Positions 9,500-19,054 are shown, counted from the stretch's first letter. The stretch: DNA of 64,000 bases from Shewanella basaltis (GCF_023283885.1 NZ_JAKILA010000021.1:1-64000); one strand, 5' to 3'. Numbers and translations: made by a program. The notes: generated from the sequence alone by a model not told the origin.

Positions 9500-9961
9500 T
9501 TAAGTGATGTTGCCTTGGGCATAATGTTTGATTGCGCTGGCCAATGCGGCAAGTCCATTGGTACGGGACGGACTGAGTTGGCCGCTTAATCCTAATGAGT
9601 CGAAGCAATGATGCACATCAAACTGAGTAATTTGCTCAGTAGTTTTACCTTGGTTAGCCACCAATAAAATAGCAATCAGTCCTTTGACGATTCGTGCATC
9701 GCTGTCGGCAAGGTAAAAATGTTGGCCATTTTGTTGATGATGGTATAACCAGGCCTGGCTTTCACAGCCTTTAACCTGCGCATCTTCTTGCTTTAAGTGG
9801 TCAGGCAGTTTGGGCAGTTGCTTGCCCAGTAGCATGATTTGTCGATACTTATCTTGCCAGTTATTCGCTTGTTCTATTTGATTTACAGCTGCAATGAGTT
9901 CAGCAGGTAACAAGGTAAATAACTGACTATCGGGCGTATTTTTTGTACTTATTTGTGTCAT
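9500..9961 (-). CDS. csdE: SufE/CsdE-type sulfur acceptor protein
   Basis: Accepts persulfide sulfur from a cysteine desulfurase and boosts its activity. The acceptor cysteine is Cys66 in VKGCESQAW, after the family signature WQDKYRQIMLLGKQLP. I start at the ATG at 9961; the frame continues upstream to a TTG at 9997, just past the csdA stop, but I see no ribosome binding site there. The gene directly follows csdA on the same strand, which fits the CsdA-CsdE pair rather than a SUF operon, since no sufBCD is present. Confidence 0.9.
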   Translation of the reverse strand: MTQISTKNTPDSQLFTLLPAELIAAVNQIEQANNWQDKYRQIMLLGKQLPKLPDHLKQEDAQVKGCESQAWLYHHQQNGQHFYLADSDARIVKGLIAILLVANQGKTTEQITQFDVHHCFDSLGLSGQLSPSRTNGLAALASAIKHYAQGNIT

Positions 9962-9998
9962 TAACTGTGTTGTCTCATAAAGCGTGGGTATTGCCAAG

Positions 9999-11258
9999 TT
10001 ATAACAGTAACTCTTTTACCGTATTTAACGCATGAATAAATTGATCAATATCGTGCTTATTAGTATAGATGCCAACAGAGGCGCGGCAACATCCGCTTAA
10101 TTTAAGTTGGCTCATCAATGGCATAGCACAATGATGCCCGCATCGAATCGCAACTGCCTGTTGATCTAATAAAATGCCTACGTCTTGATGGTGTTCATTG
10201 GCTACATTAAATGCAACCGAGCCGATATTGGATTGGCTATTATCGTTGCTAACGCCGTACAAGGTAATATCACCAAGGTTGAGCAGTTGTTGTTGTAAAT
10301 ACCGCATTAATTGTTGCTCATGCGCCTTAATTTGCTCACGCGGTAAGCCTTGTAAAAATGTGATTGCGGCGCCTAAACCGATAACCTCAGCAATGGCGGG
10401 AGTGCCCGCTTCAAGCCTGTTTGGCAGTTCACCATATTCAGTACGATCAAAGCTAACGGTTTTGATCATTTCGCCACCGGTCAGCATGGGCGTTAATGTG
10501 TTTAGTTGTTCAAAACGGCCGTACAAAATACCGACACCTGTTGGGCCATACATTTTATGACCTGAAAACACATAAAAATCGCAATCCATTTGTTGGACGT
10601 CAATCTCTAGGTGGGCAACCGCTTGGGCACCATCGACTAAGGTTAATGCTCCTGCATTTTTTGCCATGGCGATTAAGTCGATAATGGGGTTGACTGTGCC
10701 CAGTGCATTCGACACATGGCATAAGGCAATTAGCTTTGGTTTGGCTTGCAGTAGCTGCTCATAGGCATTGATATCAAGTTGGGCGTCAGCGGTAAGTGGT
10801 ATGGGTTTAATGATGGCCCCAGTACGTTTAGCGAGCTCTTGCCAGGGCACGATATTGGCATGATGTGCTGCGGTGTCGATTAATATTAAATCGTTTGGTT
10901 GTACTTGTGCTGTTAAGCCGTATGCCACCATATTGATCGATTCTGTGGTGCCGTGAGTAAAAATAACCTCTTGCTGGTGCTTGGCATGAATAAAATGCGC
11001 GACTTGTTGACGAACGGCTTCATATTGCTGAGTTGCACGGGTTGATAATTGGTGTGCTGCGCGGTGCACATTGGCATTGTTGAGTTGATAATACTCAGTC
11101 ATCGCATCAATCACTGCCTGCGGTTTTTGGCTGGTTGCAGCGGTATCGAGATAGCATAACGGATGATCGCCAATGGTCTGCTTAAGCGTAGGGAATTGAT
11201 CGCGAATGGCTTGATGATCATAAAAATCAGCAGACGATAATGACGGGTTAGGCTTCAT
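9999..11258 (-). CDS. csdA: Cysteine desulfurase, CsdA/SufS class
   Basis: A pyridoxal-phosphate enzyme that converts cysteine to alanine and leaves sulfur on its active cysteine. The PLP lysine sits in SGHKMYGPTG (about residue 235), the cofactor-binding HGTTESIN around residue 101, and the active cysteine in AIRCGHHCAMP (about residue 375). The RxGxHC-type loop marks the group II (SufS/CsdA) class. The length of 419 residues fits. Transcribed just before csdE. A hairpin terminator for the gene upstream separates it from the aldo/keto reductase. Confidence 0.94.
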   Translation of the reverse strand: MKPNPSLSSADFYDHQAIRDQFPTLKQTIGDHPLCYLDTAATSQKPQAVIDAMTEYYQLNNANVHRAAHQLSTRATQQYEAVRQQVAHFIHAKHQQEVIFTHGTTESINMVAYGLTAQVQPNDLILIDTAAHHANIVPWQELAKRTGAIIKPIPLTADAQLDINAYEQLLQAKPKLIALCHVSNALGTVNPIIDLIAMAKNAGALTLVDGAQAVAHLEIDVQQMDCDFYVFSGHKMYGPTGVGILYGRFEQLNTLTPMLTGGEMIKTVSFDRTEYGELPNRLEAGTPAIAEVIGLGAAITFLQGLPREQIKAHEQQLMRYLQQQLLNLGDITLYGVSNDNSQSNIGSVAFNVANEHHQDVGILLDQQAVAIRCGHHCAMPLMSQLKLSGCCRASVGIYTNKHDIDQFIHALNTVKELLL

Positions 11259-11286
11259 AAATACGGGTTTCTTCGCTAAAAATAAA

Positions 11287-11318
11287 AGGCATCAAGATCT
11301 TCAGTGATCTTGATGCCT
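11287..11318 (-). terminator. Terminator after the aldo/keto reductase gene
   Basis: Thirteen paired bases (AGGCATCAAGATC with GATCTTGATGCCT) surround a six-base loop, followed on the minus strand by a T-rich tract (TTTATTTTT). It lies between the aldo/keto reductase stop and csdA. Confidence 0.85.
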
Positions 11319-11379
11319 AATGCAAGGTTTTGTGGCTATTGCTGTTTGTGAGCCTGTATTGGCGACTTTTTGCTGGCTA

Positions 11380-12420
11380 TTAAGGGCAAGGAAAACGATA
11401 CAGGGCTGACAGTTCGTTAATTCTTGTTATTAATTCAGCTGACAATGTCACTTTATGACTGTCGATGTTTTGCTTTAGCTGATGTAAGTCAGTTGCGCCG
11501 ATAATGTTAGCGGCAACAAATTTACGGCTATTAACAAACGCTAACGCCATCTCGGTTGGTGACAGGTTAAATTCACGCGCCAAATCGATATACGCTTGGG
11601 TTGCCTCTAGTGCCACTGGCGTACTGTTATACCGTGCAAACCGTTTGTATACCGTGAGGCGTGCACCTTCTGGCCATTGATCGTTCTCGTATTTACCCGT
11701 TAATGTACCAAAAGCCAATGGCGAATAAGCCAGTAATGGTACATTTTCACGATGGCTAATTTCAGACATGGCAATCTCGTAACTGCGATTGAGCAAGTTA
11801 TAGGGATTTTGCACACTCACAATACGCGGTAAGTCGTGTTTTTCTGCCAACTTAAGGTATTTCATAAAGCCCCATGGGGTTTCGTTAGAAATGCCAATAT
11901 AACGCACTTTACCTTGTTTGATGACTTCTGCGAGCGCTTCAAGGGTGTCTAAAATAGGCGTGTAATGTTCGTCTTCATCGTGCTCATACATCATCTGACC
12001 AAAAAAATTGGTATTTCGGTCAGGCCAATGCACTTGGTATAAATCGATGGTGTCGATTTGTAAGCGACTTAATGAGTCATCTACAGCTTGATGTACATTC
12101 CGCCAGTCTAGCGCCATGTTGTCGCGAATATAGTCGCCTTTACCCCCAGGTGCAGCAATTTTACTGGCAATAACCAGCTCGTCACGATTACCTTGGGCTT
12201 TGAGGTAGCGACCTAAAATGCGCTCGGTTTCACCTTGAGTATCAGCTTTCGGTGGCACGGGATACATTTCGGCAGTATCAATAAAGTTAACGCCTTGGCC
12301 AATGGCATAGTCAAGTTGAGCGAAAGCTTGTGCTTGGGTATTTTGTTCGCCCCAAGTCATGGTCCCGAGGCAAATTTTACTGACCTCAAGGCTTGAATGT
12401 CCAATACGTTGATATTCCAT
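11380..12420 (-). CDS. tas: NADP(H)-dependent aldo/keto reductase, Tas-like
   Basis: A TIM-barrel oxidoreductase of the aldo/keto reductase superfamily. The family pattern is visible: FIDTAEMYP with the catalytic Asp and Tyr, a lysine in LVIASKIA, VHWPD with the catalytic-site His, and IGISNETPWG. The length (346 residues), the opening MEYQRIGHSSLEVSKICLG and the long insertion after TAEMYPVPP resemble E. coli Tas. The start at 12420 has a near-perfect AGGAGGAAGATA leader; a longer reading from 12471 lacks support. The physiological substrate is unknown. It is a monocistronic gene ending in its own terminator. Confidence 0.88.
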   Translation of the reverse strand: MEYQRIGHSSLEVSKICLGTMTWGEQNTQAQAFAQLDYAIGQGVNFIDTAEMYPVPPKADTQGETERILGRYLKAQGNRDELVIASKIAAPGGKGDYIRDNMALDWRNVHQAVDDSLSRLQIDTIDLYQVHWPDRNTNFFGQMMYEHDEDEHYTPILDTLEALAEVIKQGKVRYIGISNETPWGFMKYLKLAEKHDLPRIVSVQNPYNLLNRSYEIAMSEISHRENVPLLAYSPLAFGTLTGKYENDQWPEGARLTVYKRFARYNSTPVALEATQAYIDLAREFNLSPTEMALAFVNSRKFVAANIIGATDLHQLKQNIDSHKVTLSAELITRINELSALYRFPCP

Positions 12421-12574
12421 TATCTTCCTCCTATGGAATGTGCTTAATCTGAGGCTACCAAGCTTTTGCATCCTTGCAAAGCGCTATCAAGTTGTTGCAA
12501 TAAGACTGGTTAAAAAGTGTGCTAATTACACCATTGCGCAATGGTATGACATCTTGCGGGGCATGTTTTGTTTG

Positions 12575-13087
12575 TTATAGGCTCATTATCATGGCGATTT
12601 CGCAGGCATCGTGGCCCGTTTGCCCTAAATGCTGGCAGTGGGTAAAGCCGAGTTTTTCATAGAGTGCTAATGCTTCAACTAATACGGCTGTTGTTTCTAA
12701 ATACATGAATTGATAACCATGCTGTTTAGCAAACTCAATACATTGACGGGTGAGTTTTTTGGCCATGCCCTGGCCGCGAATCGCGCGGCTAAAATACATT
12801 TTTTGTAGCTCACATACGCCGGCATTCCCTGCAAGTGCAGCAACGCCTGCGCCGCCAACCACTTTACCTTGGTATTCAATCACCCAATATTGTGCGTCTT
12901 GTGCTTGATAAACTTCACTTAAACAGTCGAGGGTTTTGTCTGCAACGCTAAAGCCTTTGTCTGGGGTTAAGCCGTATTCTGCCGACACGTCACGGATAAC
13001 CGCGGCTATTGCAGCATCATCTTGTGGTGTGAGTGGGCGGATCATGGCATCGACGGTATAACGTGTTGTACTAGGTTGATCAGTCAT
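12575..13087 (-). CDS. GNAT family N-acetyltransferase
   Basis: An acetyl-CoA-dependent acyltransferase fold. The acetyl-CoA loop reads AIRGQGMAKKL (about residues 103-113), between beta strands CELQKMYF and YLETT, and the C-terminal ALYEKLGF is typical. The start overlaps the end of yjjX by eight bases, so the two are probably translationally coupled. A second ATG at codon 15 (MIRPLTPQ) would be a shorter option. The acceptor substrate cannot be told from sequence. Confidence 0.85.
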   Translation of the reverse strand: MTDQPSTTRYTVDAMIRPLTPQDDAAIAAVIRDVSAEYGLTPDKGFSVADKTLDCLSEVYQAQDAQYWVIEYQGKVVGGAGVAALAGNAGVCELQKMYFSRAIRGQGMAKKLTRQCIEFAKQHGYQFMYLETTAVLVEALALYEKLGFTHCQHLGQTGHDACEIAMIMSL

Positions 13088-13649
13088 TAAATAATTCCGC
13101 GTTAATAAAGGGGGTCATGGCCAGTAGCAGCGCCTGGGTATAAATGCTTTCGCGGGTGGCTAAACCTTGTGTGAGAAGGCCTATCGCACCGCCTTTTTGT
13201 TTTATATTTTGAGTGCTAAACATGCGGTCCATTACGTGGCCCAGTTCTTCGCCAGCGGCTAATGCTGCATAGACCTTTTCTGGTAAGGGTAGGTTGGCGC
13301 TGCGACCTACAGATAGGGTGTCATGACTGATAATGGCCATATAAGCAAATGTGGCAGGGCCATGTTCAAATTGGTCTACGCCGCCTTCCATTGCCACATA
13401 AAAGTCGGCAGGTTCAGCCTGTTGTTGGCAGTATTTGGCACGGTTTATGGCACCCAATTTGGTTTCTGCTTCTGTCATGGGTTGCTCTGCCACTTGCGAG
13501 GGAGCATGCATACCCTGACAGTGTATCGTGCTGCTTGGGAAATACTGGGAAATGGCATTTTTGGCGGCATTTATTTTTACCGGATTGGTAGAGCCGACAA
13601 TGATATTAATCTGGTGAGGATGATTGTGTTGTGTTGTGGTGGTTGTCAT
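13080..13649 (-). CDS. yjjX: Inosine/xanthosine triphosphatase, YjjX family
   Basis: Removes non-canonical purine nucleotides (ITP, XTP) from the nucleotide pool. The family start IIVGSTNPVKINAAKNA is present (residues 15-31), followed by EQPMTEAETKLGAINRA and the central YVAMEGGVD. It is 189 residues long, slightly longer than E. coli YjjX because of a short N-terminal extension rich in threonine and histidine. It precedes the acetyltransferase gene with an eight-base overlap. Confidence 0.9.
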   Translation of the reverse strand: MTTTTTQHNHPHQINIIVGSTNPVKINAAKNAISQYFPSSTIHCQGMHAPSQVAEQPMTEAETKLGAINRAKYCQQQAEPADFYVAMEGGVDQFEHGPATFAYMAIISHDTLSVGRSANLPLPEKVYAALAAGEELGHVMDRMFSTQNIKQKGGAIGLLTQGLATRESIYTQALLLAMTPFINAELFND

Positions 13650-13903
13650 AAGCCGCCGTTGCTATTTTATTGAGTGGTTATAGTGGTGATATTAACCACT
13701 TTGTGTTGTTTTAGATGATTTTTTACATTTTTAGCTCAATGAATATGATCATTGAATAGTTATAAAGTTCTATAAAACATAAGCTTACAGTGTTGGTATG
13801 AAATCTGCTTAGTGTTTGCTATCAAGGTGATGATATGTATTTGCGACTAACCTTACGTATCAGCCTATTTTATTTCGAACTTCTTATAAAAGGAATTTAA
13901 CCT

Positions 13904-14707
13904 ATGTCTATTCGAATTGCGACCATTAGCCTAACAGTCGGTTTAGTATTAGGCGCGACTATTTTTGGTGCGTCATACACTGAAGCGGAATCGATATTTT
14001 CGTTATCGGATTCTGCAAAGACAAATGCAGAACTAGCACATACCCAACAAAAAATGACCCTAGACAGTCAATCACTACACCAATTAGTGGCGAATACCGG
14101 CGCGGGTCAATTAACCGTAAAAGGGGTTGAGGGACAAACACAAATTGAGGTCACTGCCGACATTTATACCGATAAAGACAGTGACGATGTTGAGATTGAA
14201 TTAACCCTAAACAAGCAAGGCGATAATGCCATGTTTGTTGCCGATATTCAGTCTGACGGTTTTATGGAGCAATCTCCGTTTATTGATGTGTTAATCACGG
14301 TTCCGACTGGGTTAGCGTTAGATATTACCGACGGCTCTGGCTCGATTACGATATCCGATGTAGCGGCTAATATTAAGCTTAAAGACGGTTCGGGTAGTAT
14401 TGTGATGCAGAAGGTCGGTGCTGTGACCTTAGCTGATGGTTCTGGCTCGATTAACATGAAAGATGTCAATGGCGATGTAACATTACAAGACGGCTCTGGT
14501 TCTATCAGCATCTCACAAGTGGCCGGTGATATTGAGGTGAGCGATGGTTCTGGTTCGATTAATATCGATCAGGTTAATGGTAAAGTAACCATTAGTGATG
14601 GTTCTGGTGGCATTAATGTCAGCAACACGAAAGGGCTTGAGATTGTGAGCGCAGGCTCTGGCGGGGTCAATCATCAGCATATCGATGGACCGATTATCGT
14701 CAACTAG
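13904..14707 (+). CDS. Exported DUF4097-type beta-helix repeat protein
   Basis: The N-terminus is a signal peptide (hydrophobic stretch ISLTVGLVLGATIFGA). From about residue 140 the protein is built of seven near-18-residue repeats, each opening DGSGS or a variant (DGSGSI five times, then DGSGGI and AGSGGV). Each is followed by alternating hydrophobic residues such as TISDV and VTLQ. This is the pattern of a right-handed beta-helix, as in the DUF4097 group of putative adhesin-like proteins. The last repeats degenerate. A ribosome site AAAAGGA lies upstream. The precise role is unknown; a periplasmic or surface location is inferred from the signal peptide. Confidence 0.8.
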   Translation: MSIRIATISLTVGLVLGATIFGASYTEAESIFSLSDSAKTNAELAHTQQKMTLDSQSLHQLVANTGAGQLTVKGVEGQTQIEVTADIYTDKDSDDVEIELTLNKQGDNAMFVADIQSDGFMEQSPFIDVLITVPTGLALDITDGSGSITISDVAANIKLKDGSGSIVMQKVGAVTLADGSGSINMKDVNGDVTLQDGSGSISISQVAGDIEVSDGSGSINIDQVNGKVTISDGSGGINVSNTKGLEIVSAGSGGVNHQHIDGPIIVN

Positions 14708-14750
14708 TCGTTTGGTGTTTCGCCTTAGATTGATTTGGCTAAACAACCAG

Positions 14751-14782
14751 CAAAACCTGCTTATCTTGCAGGTTTTGTTTTT
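14751..14782 (+). terminator. Terminator after the beta-helix protein gene
   Basis: CAAAACCTGC pairs with GCAGGTTTTG over ten bases with a seven-base loop, followed by a T tract. Confidence 0.85.
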
Positions 14783-14837
14783 ATGGCCCAATGAATCATG
14801 GCATGATGCGACATTGATTTGGCAAGGATAAACCACA

Positions 14838-15626
14838 ATGGCAAAGAAGTATTATGTAGTTTGGACAGGGCGAGAAACGGGTATTTTTACCAGTTGGGAT
14901 GTGACTAAACGTTCTGTTGATAAGTTTCCTCAAGCTAAATACAAATCATTTGCTACAGAAGCTGAAGCAAAAGCGGCTTTTGCAAAGTCGCCTAACAGCA
15001 GTATTGGGCGTGCAGCGGTTAAGCCTTCTGCTGCATCATCAAAGCCTGTTGGCCATAAGGGCAGTAACTCAATAAAAACCCTAAGTGATAATCAAGTGGT
15101 ATTGAGCCAGTATGAAGTGGTGATTTACACCGATGGCGGGTGTGAACCCAATCCGGGTAAAGCGGGCTCTGGTATCGCCTTGTATCATCAAGGCCAGTTG
15201 GCGCAGTTATGGTTTGGCTTATTTAATCCAAATGGTACCAACAATACCGCAGAATTAAACGCCTTGTATCAAGCCTTACTGATGGCAAAAAACGCCATTG
15301 AACACGGCCAAACGGTTTGTATTATGAGTGACTCGCAATATTCGATTAATTGTATTTGTGAGTGGGCTTACGGTTGGAAAGCTAAGGGCTGGACTCGCAA
15401 AGGCGGTGATATCGCAAACCTAGATATGATTAAACACGCGCATGAGTTGTATGAAATCATTAAAGACAAGATCAGTATTAAACATGTTGCTGCGCACACA
15501 GGTATTGAAGGTAACGAGTTGGCCGATCGCATGTCAATTTATGCCGTTGATCAAGCCCACATAGCTTTTAGCCAGTATCAACCGCCGTTAGACATCAGTA
15601 AAATATTGGCATTACGTGCGGGTTAA
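14838..15626 (+). CDS. rnhA: Ribonuclease HI with N-terminal viroplasmin-like domain
   Basis: Cleaves the RNA strand of RNA-DNA hybrids. Residues 1-50 (KKYYVVWTGRETGIFTSWD...KSFATEAEAKAAF) form the small hybrid-binding domain known from eukaryotic RNase H1 and caulimovirus viroplasmin. A low-complexity linker rich in Ser, Ala and Lys follows. The catalytic domain starts near residue 93 and shows all four acidic residues: Asp in YTDGGCEPNPG, Glu in NNTAELNAL, Asp in MSDSQYSI and Asp in GNELADRMS. This eukaryote-like layout differs from the short E. coli RnhA, so a separate short rnhA may exist elsewhere. The gene ends at a bidirectional terminator shared with the convergent aminopeptidase. Confidence 0.92.
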   Translation: MAKKYYVVWTGRETGIFTSWDVTKRSVDKFPQAKYKSFATEAEAKAAFAKSPNSSIGRAAVKPSAASSKPVGHKGSNSIKTLSDNQVVLSQYEVVIYTDGGCEPNPGKAGSGIALYHQGQLAQLWFGLFNPNGTNNTAELNALYQALLMAKNAIEHGQTVCIMSDSQYSINCICEWAYGWKAKGWTRKGGDIANLDMIKHAHELYEIIKDKISIKHVAAHTGIEGNELADRMSIYAVDQAHIAFSQYQPPLDISKILALRAG

Positions 15627-15675
15627 CATTTATAGAACCATTTCGTCTCTGGGACTGTGTCTTACCGTACAACAT

Positions 15676-15703
15676 AAAAAAGCCGGATGACTCCGGCTTT
15701 TTT
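15676..15703. terminator. Bidirectional terminator between RNase HI and M1 aminopeptidase genes
   Basis: AAAAAAGCCGGA pairs perfectly with TCCGGCTTTTTT around the loop TGAC, between convergent genes. Confidence 0.92.
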
Positions 15704-15719
15704 ATTAATTCACTTCAGG

Positions 15720-18383
15720 TTAATTCAGCATTTGCTTAATATTGATGCAGCGCTGCTCTTGTTGGCGCGCTTCAAGTAGTGCGCGCCGAGTTAAGGCCGA
15801 TAAACTGGTCTGGCGATTGAGTACGTGGCTAATGGCATCAATATTAGATGAGCTACAATCCATCGGAATAAGCTGGGCAGCAAAACTGCGCATAAACACC
15901 GGCCCTTTATCATCCATTAAGGGTAAATTAGCAAAGCGTTGTTCAGCCGTCGCCGCGCTGAGTAACTTTTGTTCGGCAGGGTAAAGGTTGTACATTGCCA
16001 CTCTAATTTTTGAAAATGCCATATTGTCATTATGTTCAATCCTATTTAACCATTGGCGTTTAAGCGCGGATTCTGGACGGATCACCTCTGCTGCGATTGC
16101 TGCTTTCTCCCCTGAGTCAGACTGATCAAGGCGTTTTTCTGCTGCCAGTAATGCATGGGCATCACCGTAATCATAACGATTTAGCTGACGGATCATGGCC
16201 CAGCGTAAGTCTTGATCAATCGTCAAACCTTTAATGTGGCTTTTGTTTTTGAGCAAAGATTGAATGTGCTCCAGGGCATCTCCGTGGCTTGATAAGTTGA
16301 TGTAAGCATCAAACCAGCGACGTTGAAAGTCGCGGTTACGGTAATGTTCCATGCTCATTCTAAGGCTCATTTGGCTGAGCGCTTTAGAGATTTTGCTGTT
16401 GTAACTGCTATGCATAGGTGCCATTAAGTCGAGATAGTTTTTGGCTCGTTGCATGTTATCAAGGACCTGACCTAATATGGTGTAATCCTTTTCTAATGGG
16501 GCATTGATGAGCACAATGTTGATAAATTGCTCCATCGATGTTTTACCATCAACCACACTGTCCCACATACTTTGCCATAACATTGAGCGCAATAATGGGT
16601 CGCTAACCAGGTTCAATTGCTGTTTAGCAGTTGTAAACGATTTTTGATCCAGTTCGACTTTAACAAATCCCCAGTCATCATAGTTTGGGTACACTAAATC
16701 AGGACAGATTTCCCCAATCAGTTCATTAATTTCGGTGTAAGCCCCTTTATAGGTTACGGCATGGGATTGTTGCATTTCTAAACCGTAACGATGGGTGTTA
16801 AATAAACCTATTTGCACTCGCTGTTCGCGCAGTGTTGGGTGTTGGCTATCTTCTGCGGTTTGTATCAGTGCAAATGAGTCTATTTGATTACCTTGGCAGG
16901 TGTATTGTGCCTTAATGGTGTTGACGCCTGCGGCATATAACCACTCTTTAGTCCACTGCGACAAATCGCGACCACTGGCTTTGGCCAAACTGTTGATAAA
17001 GTCATCAAGCTCGGCATTTTTATAACTGTATTGTTGTAAATATTGACTCACACCACGACGGAACGTTTCTTCGCCCAGTAAATGCCTGAGCTGTTTAATG
17101 GTAGAAGCCCCTTTTTGATAGGTAATGGCATCAATGTTGTCAAACGCATTTTGGCTGGTGGGCACTGGCACCTCAATGGGGTGAGTGGTCACTAGGCTAT
17201 CTTGATGGTAAGCCGCTTGTTTGCCTGAGGCGTAAAAAGTACGCCATGCATGACTAAACTCAGTCGCTTCGCTGGTGGCTAAGGTGCCCATAAATGACGC
17301 AAAACTTTCGTTTAACCATAAGCCATTCCACCATTTCATGGTGACTAAATCACCAAACCATTGGTGAGCCATTTCATGCATGATAACCCCAGCTAAACGC
17401 TCTTTTTGTTCGGCGGTCATTTGGGCATTAAATAAGAAACGATCTTCGGAAAACGTAATTGCACCGGCGTTTTCCATTGCGCCGTATAAAAAGTCTGGTA
17501 CTAATACCTGGTCGTACTTTTTAAATGGATAGTCAATGCCAAAGTAACGATCAAAAAATGCTAAACCTTGTTTGGTATAGGTAAACCAATCTTGTGGTGT
17601 GACTTGATCTGCCACTGATTGGCGTGAGAATAGGCGCATTGGGTAACGCCCTGAGTTGTCTTCCCACACTTTATACGGGCCAGCGTGCATCGAGAAGTTA
17701 TAGGGGCTTAATTTGGGCGTAACAGGGAAAGTCCACAAGTTGGTATCGCCTTGATCGACCACATTGGTTTCACGCATGGCGCTGATAACTTGCCAGTCTT
17801 TTGGTGCATGTACATTAATTTGGTAAGTGGCTTTTAAGTCGGGTTGATCAAACACGGCAAACATTTGTTGTGCCGCAGCTGGCTCAAAATGTGAGTACAA
17901 GTAAACATTGTTGTCTACTGGGTCAACAAAGCGATGTAAGCCTTCACCGTTAGTGCTGTGCTCGCGGGTAAATTCAACGACCACAGTGTTGTTGCCACTG
18001 ACCAATAAACTTTGGTTAATGACGATATAAGCGCCGTTGTAGTTAGGGTAAACCTTGGTGCCATTAATGCTAAATTGTTTAATGTTAGCTTTATTAAGAT
18101 CGAGTGTTAATGACTTAGGCACACTGCTTAGGTCGAAGTGTACTGTCGAAATAGCGCTGAATTGACTGTGTTCACTTAAAAAGAAGGTTAAATCATATTG
18201 CACATTGGAGATGACATTAGCACGAGCTTGCGCTTGTACTTGACTGATGTATGCCGAACCGTCACGTTGTAATGATGAGGTTGAAAGCGAACTACTGCAG
18301 CTGAACAAACTGGCACAGCATAATGCAACAAAACTGGTTTTGATAACCCGTGGACTAAACAATTCAGTGGATAACAATTTCAC
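15720..18383 (-). CDS. M1 family metallo-aminopeptidase, lipoprotein
   Basis: An 887-residue zinc aminopeptidase. The substrate-binding motif GAMEN occurs in LYGAMENAGAI, and the zinc site HEMAHQWFGD is followed by the third ligand in LNESFASFMG, as expected for HExxH-(18)-E enzymes. The N-terminus has a hydrophobic stretch ending in the lipobox LFSC, so the protein is probably anchored to a membrane facing the periplasm. The C-terminal half is the helical ERAP1-like region. The start codon is GTG with AGGA eight bases upstream. It may process imported or released peptides; the exact substrate is unknown. Related to, but distinct in sequence and location from, cytoplasmic PepN. Confidence 0.9.
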   Translation of the reverse strand: MKLLSTELFSPRVIKTSFVALCCASLFSCSSSLSTSSLQRDGSAYISQVQAQARANVISNVQYDLTFFLSEHSQFSAISTVHFDLSSVPKSLTLDLNKANIKQFSINGTKVYPNYNGAYIVINQSLLVSGNNTVVVEFTREHSTNGEGLHRFVDPVDNNVYLYSHFEPAAAQQMFAVFDQPDLKATYQINVHAPKDWQVISAMRETNVVDQGDTNLWTFPVTPKLSPYNFSMHAGPYKVWEDNSGRYPMRLFSRQSVADQVTPQDWFTYTKQGLAFFDRYFGIDYPFKKYDQVLVPDFLYGAMENAGAITFSEDRFLFNAQMTAEQKERLAGVIMHEMAHQWFGDLVTMKWWNGLWLNESFASFMGTLATSEATEFSHAWRTFYASGKQAAYHQDSLVTTHPIEVPVPTSQNAFDNIDAITYQKGASTIKQLRHLLGEETFRRGVSQYLQQYSYKNAELDDFINSLAKASGRDLSQWTKEWLYAAGVNTIKAQYTCQGNQIDSFALIQTAEDSQHPTLREQRVQIGLFNTHRYGLEMQQSHAVTYKGAYTEINELIGEICPDLVYPNYDDWGFVKVELDQKSFTTAKQQLNLVSDPLLRSMLWQSMWDSVVDGKTSMEQFINIVLINAPLEKDYTILGQVLDNMQRAKNYLDLMAPMHSSYNSKISKALSQMSLRMSMEHYRNRDFQRRWFDAYINLSSHGDALEHIQSLLKNKSHIKGLTIDQDLRWAMIRQLNRYDYGDAHALLAAEKRLDQSDSGEKAAIAAEVIRPESALKRQWLNRIEHNDNMAFSKIRVAMYNLYPAEQKLLSAATAEQRFANLPLMDDKGPVFMRSFAAQLIPMDCSSSNIDAISHVLNRQTSLSALTRRALLEARQQEQRCINIKQMLN

Positions 18384-18415
18384 GTTAGTGTTCCTAACTT
18401 ATTATTGGGTGTATG

Positions 18416-18443
18416 AAAAAGCCGACATCAATGTCGGCTTTAT
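18416..18443 (-). terminator. Terminator after the LpoB-like gene
   Basis: GCCGACA pairs with TGTCGGC around TCAA, and flanking A and T tracts extend the stem. It separates the LpoB-like gene from the M1 aminopeptidase gene on the minus strand. Confidence 0.75.
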
Positions 18444-18460
18444 TGCTATGTGCTTGAGTA

Positions 18461-19054
18461 TTACAAGCCCAAAAATGACTTCGATTTAACCTTGCGGATT
18501 TCTTTTTCGTCAGACCATTCAATTAAGCCGGTTTCTAAATCCATTAAACGCATGGTCATTTTATAATAGACGTCTTTGGTGCTGCCATCTTGCTTCACAA
18601 TGCTTGATAGGTTGCCATAAAGCATATACTGCGCGCCAATTTGACGGCCAAATTTAATGGCGGTTGTAGGGTCTACCATGCCAGCATTATTTTGGTAATC
18701 TAATTGTTTACGTACGGTATCCACTTTTGTCATGTCGATAAAACGAAATTTACCAGAGCGCAGCAACTTGTTGCTGATGGTGTCAGTGACAGACTCGGTA
18801 TCAATATGTTCTGAGGTTTTGTTTTTAATTTTATCGACAAAAATAATTGGACGATTATTTTGGGTAATAACAACCACAGGTGGGAATGTCATCATGCTGT
18901 CGACCATTTTAGCGGCAATGTCTTGCAGGTCCGTTGAGCCAAAGTTTTCGTTAACCGTTTCGACTTCAGTGGCGTCGCCGTACTCTACTTTAGATTGACA
19001 GGCACTTAGCCCTATCACTGCGGCTAACACAAATATCAGTTTCAAGTTTTTCAT
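18461..19054 (-). CDS. lpoB: LpoB-like penicillin-binding-protein activator lipoprotein
   Basis: LpoB is an outer-membrane lipoprotein that stimulates the peptidoglycan synthase PBP1b. The start at 19054 gives a short signal peptide with the lipobox LSAC; a GGAA motif lies eight bases upstream. The body has the family pattern: PPVVVITQNNRP, the conserved SNKLLRSGKFRFID and GAQYMLYGNLSSI, then a C-terminal KMTMRLMDLETG. It is 197 residues long, close to family size. It follows the COG3014-like gene by 48 bases on the same strand. That pairing is a known neighbourhood for LpoB homologues in Vibrio and Shewanella relatives, from memory. Confidence 0.85.
   Translation of the reverse strand: MKNLKLIFVLAAVIGLSACQSKVEYGDATEVETVNENFGSTDLQDIAAKMVDSMMTFPPVVVITQNNRPIIFVDKIKNKTSEHIDTESVTDTISNKLLRSGKFRFIDMTKVDTVRKQLDYQNNAGMVDPTTAIKFGRQIGAQYMLYGNLSSIVKQDGSTKDVYYKMTMRLMDLETGLIEWSDEKEIRKVKSKSFLGL

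Noticed and set aside
14328-14660. Regular DNA repeats resembling a CRISPR array
   Set aside because: They are the coding repeats of an open frame with a constant protein period and no spacers between identical repeats.
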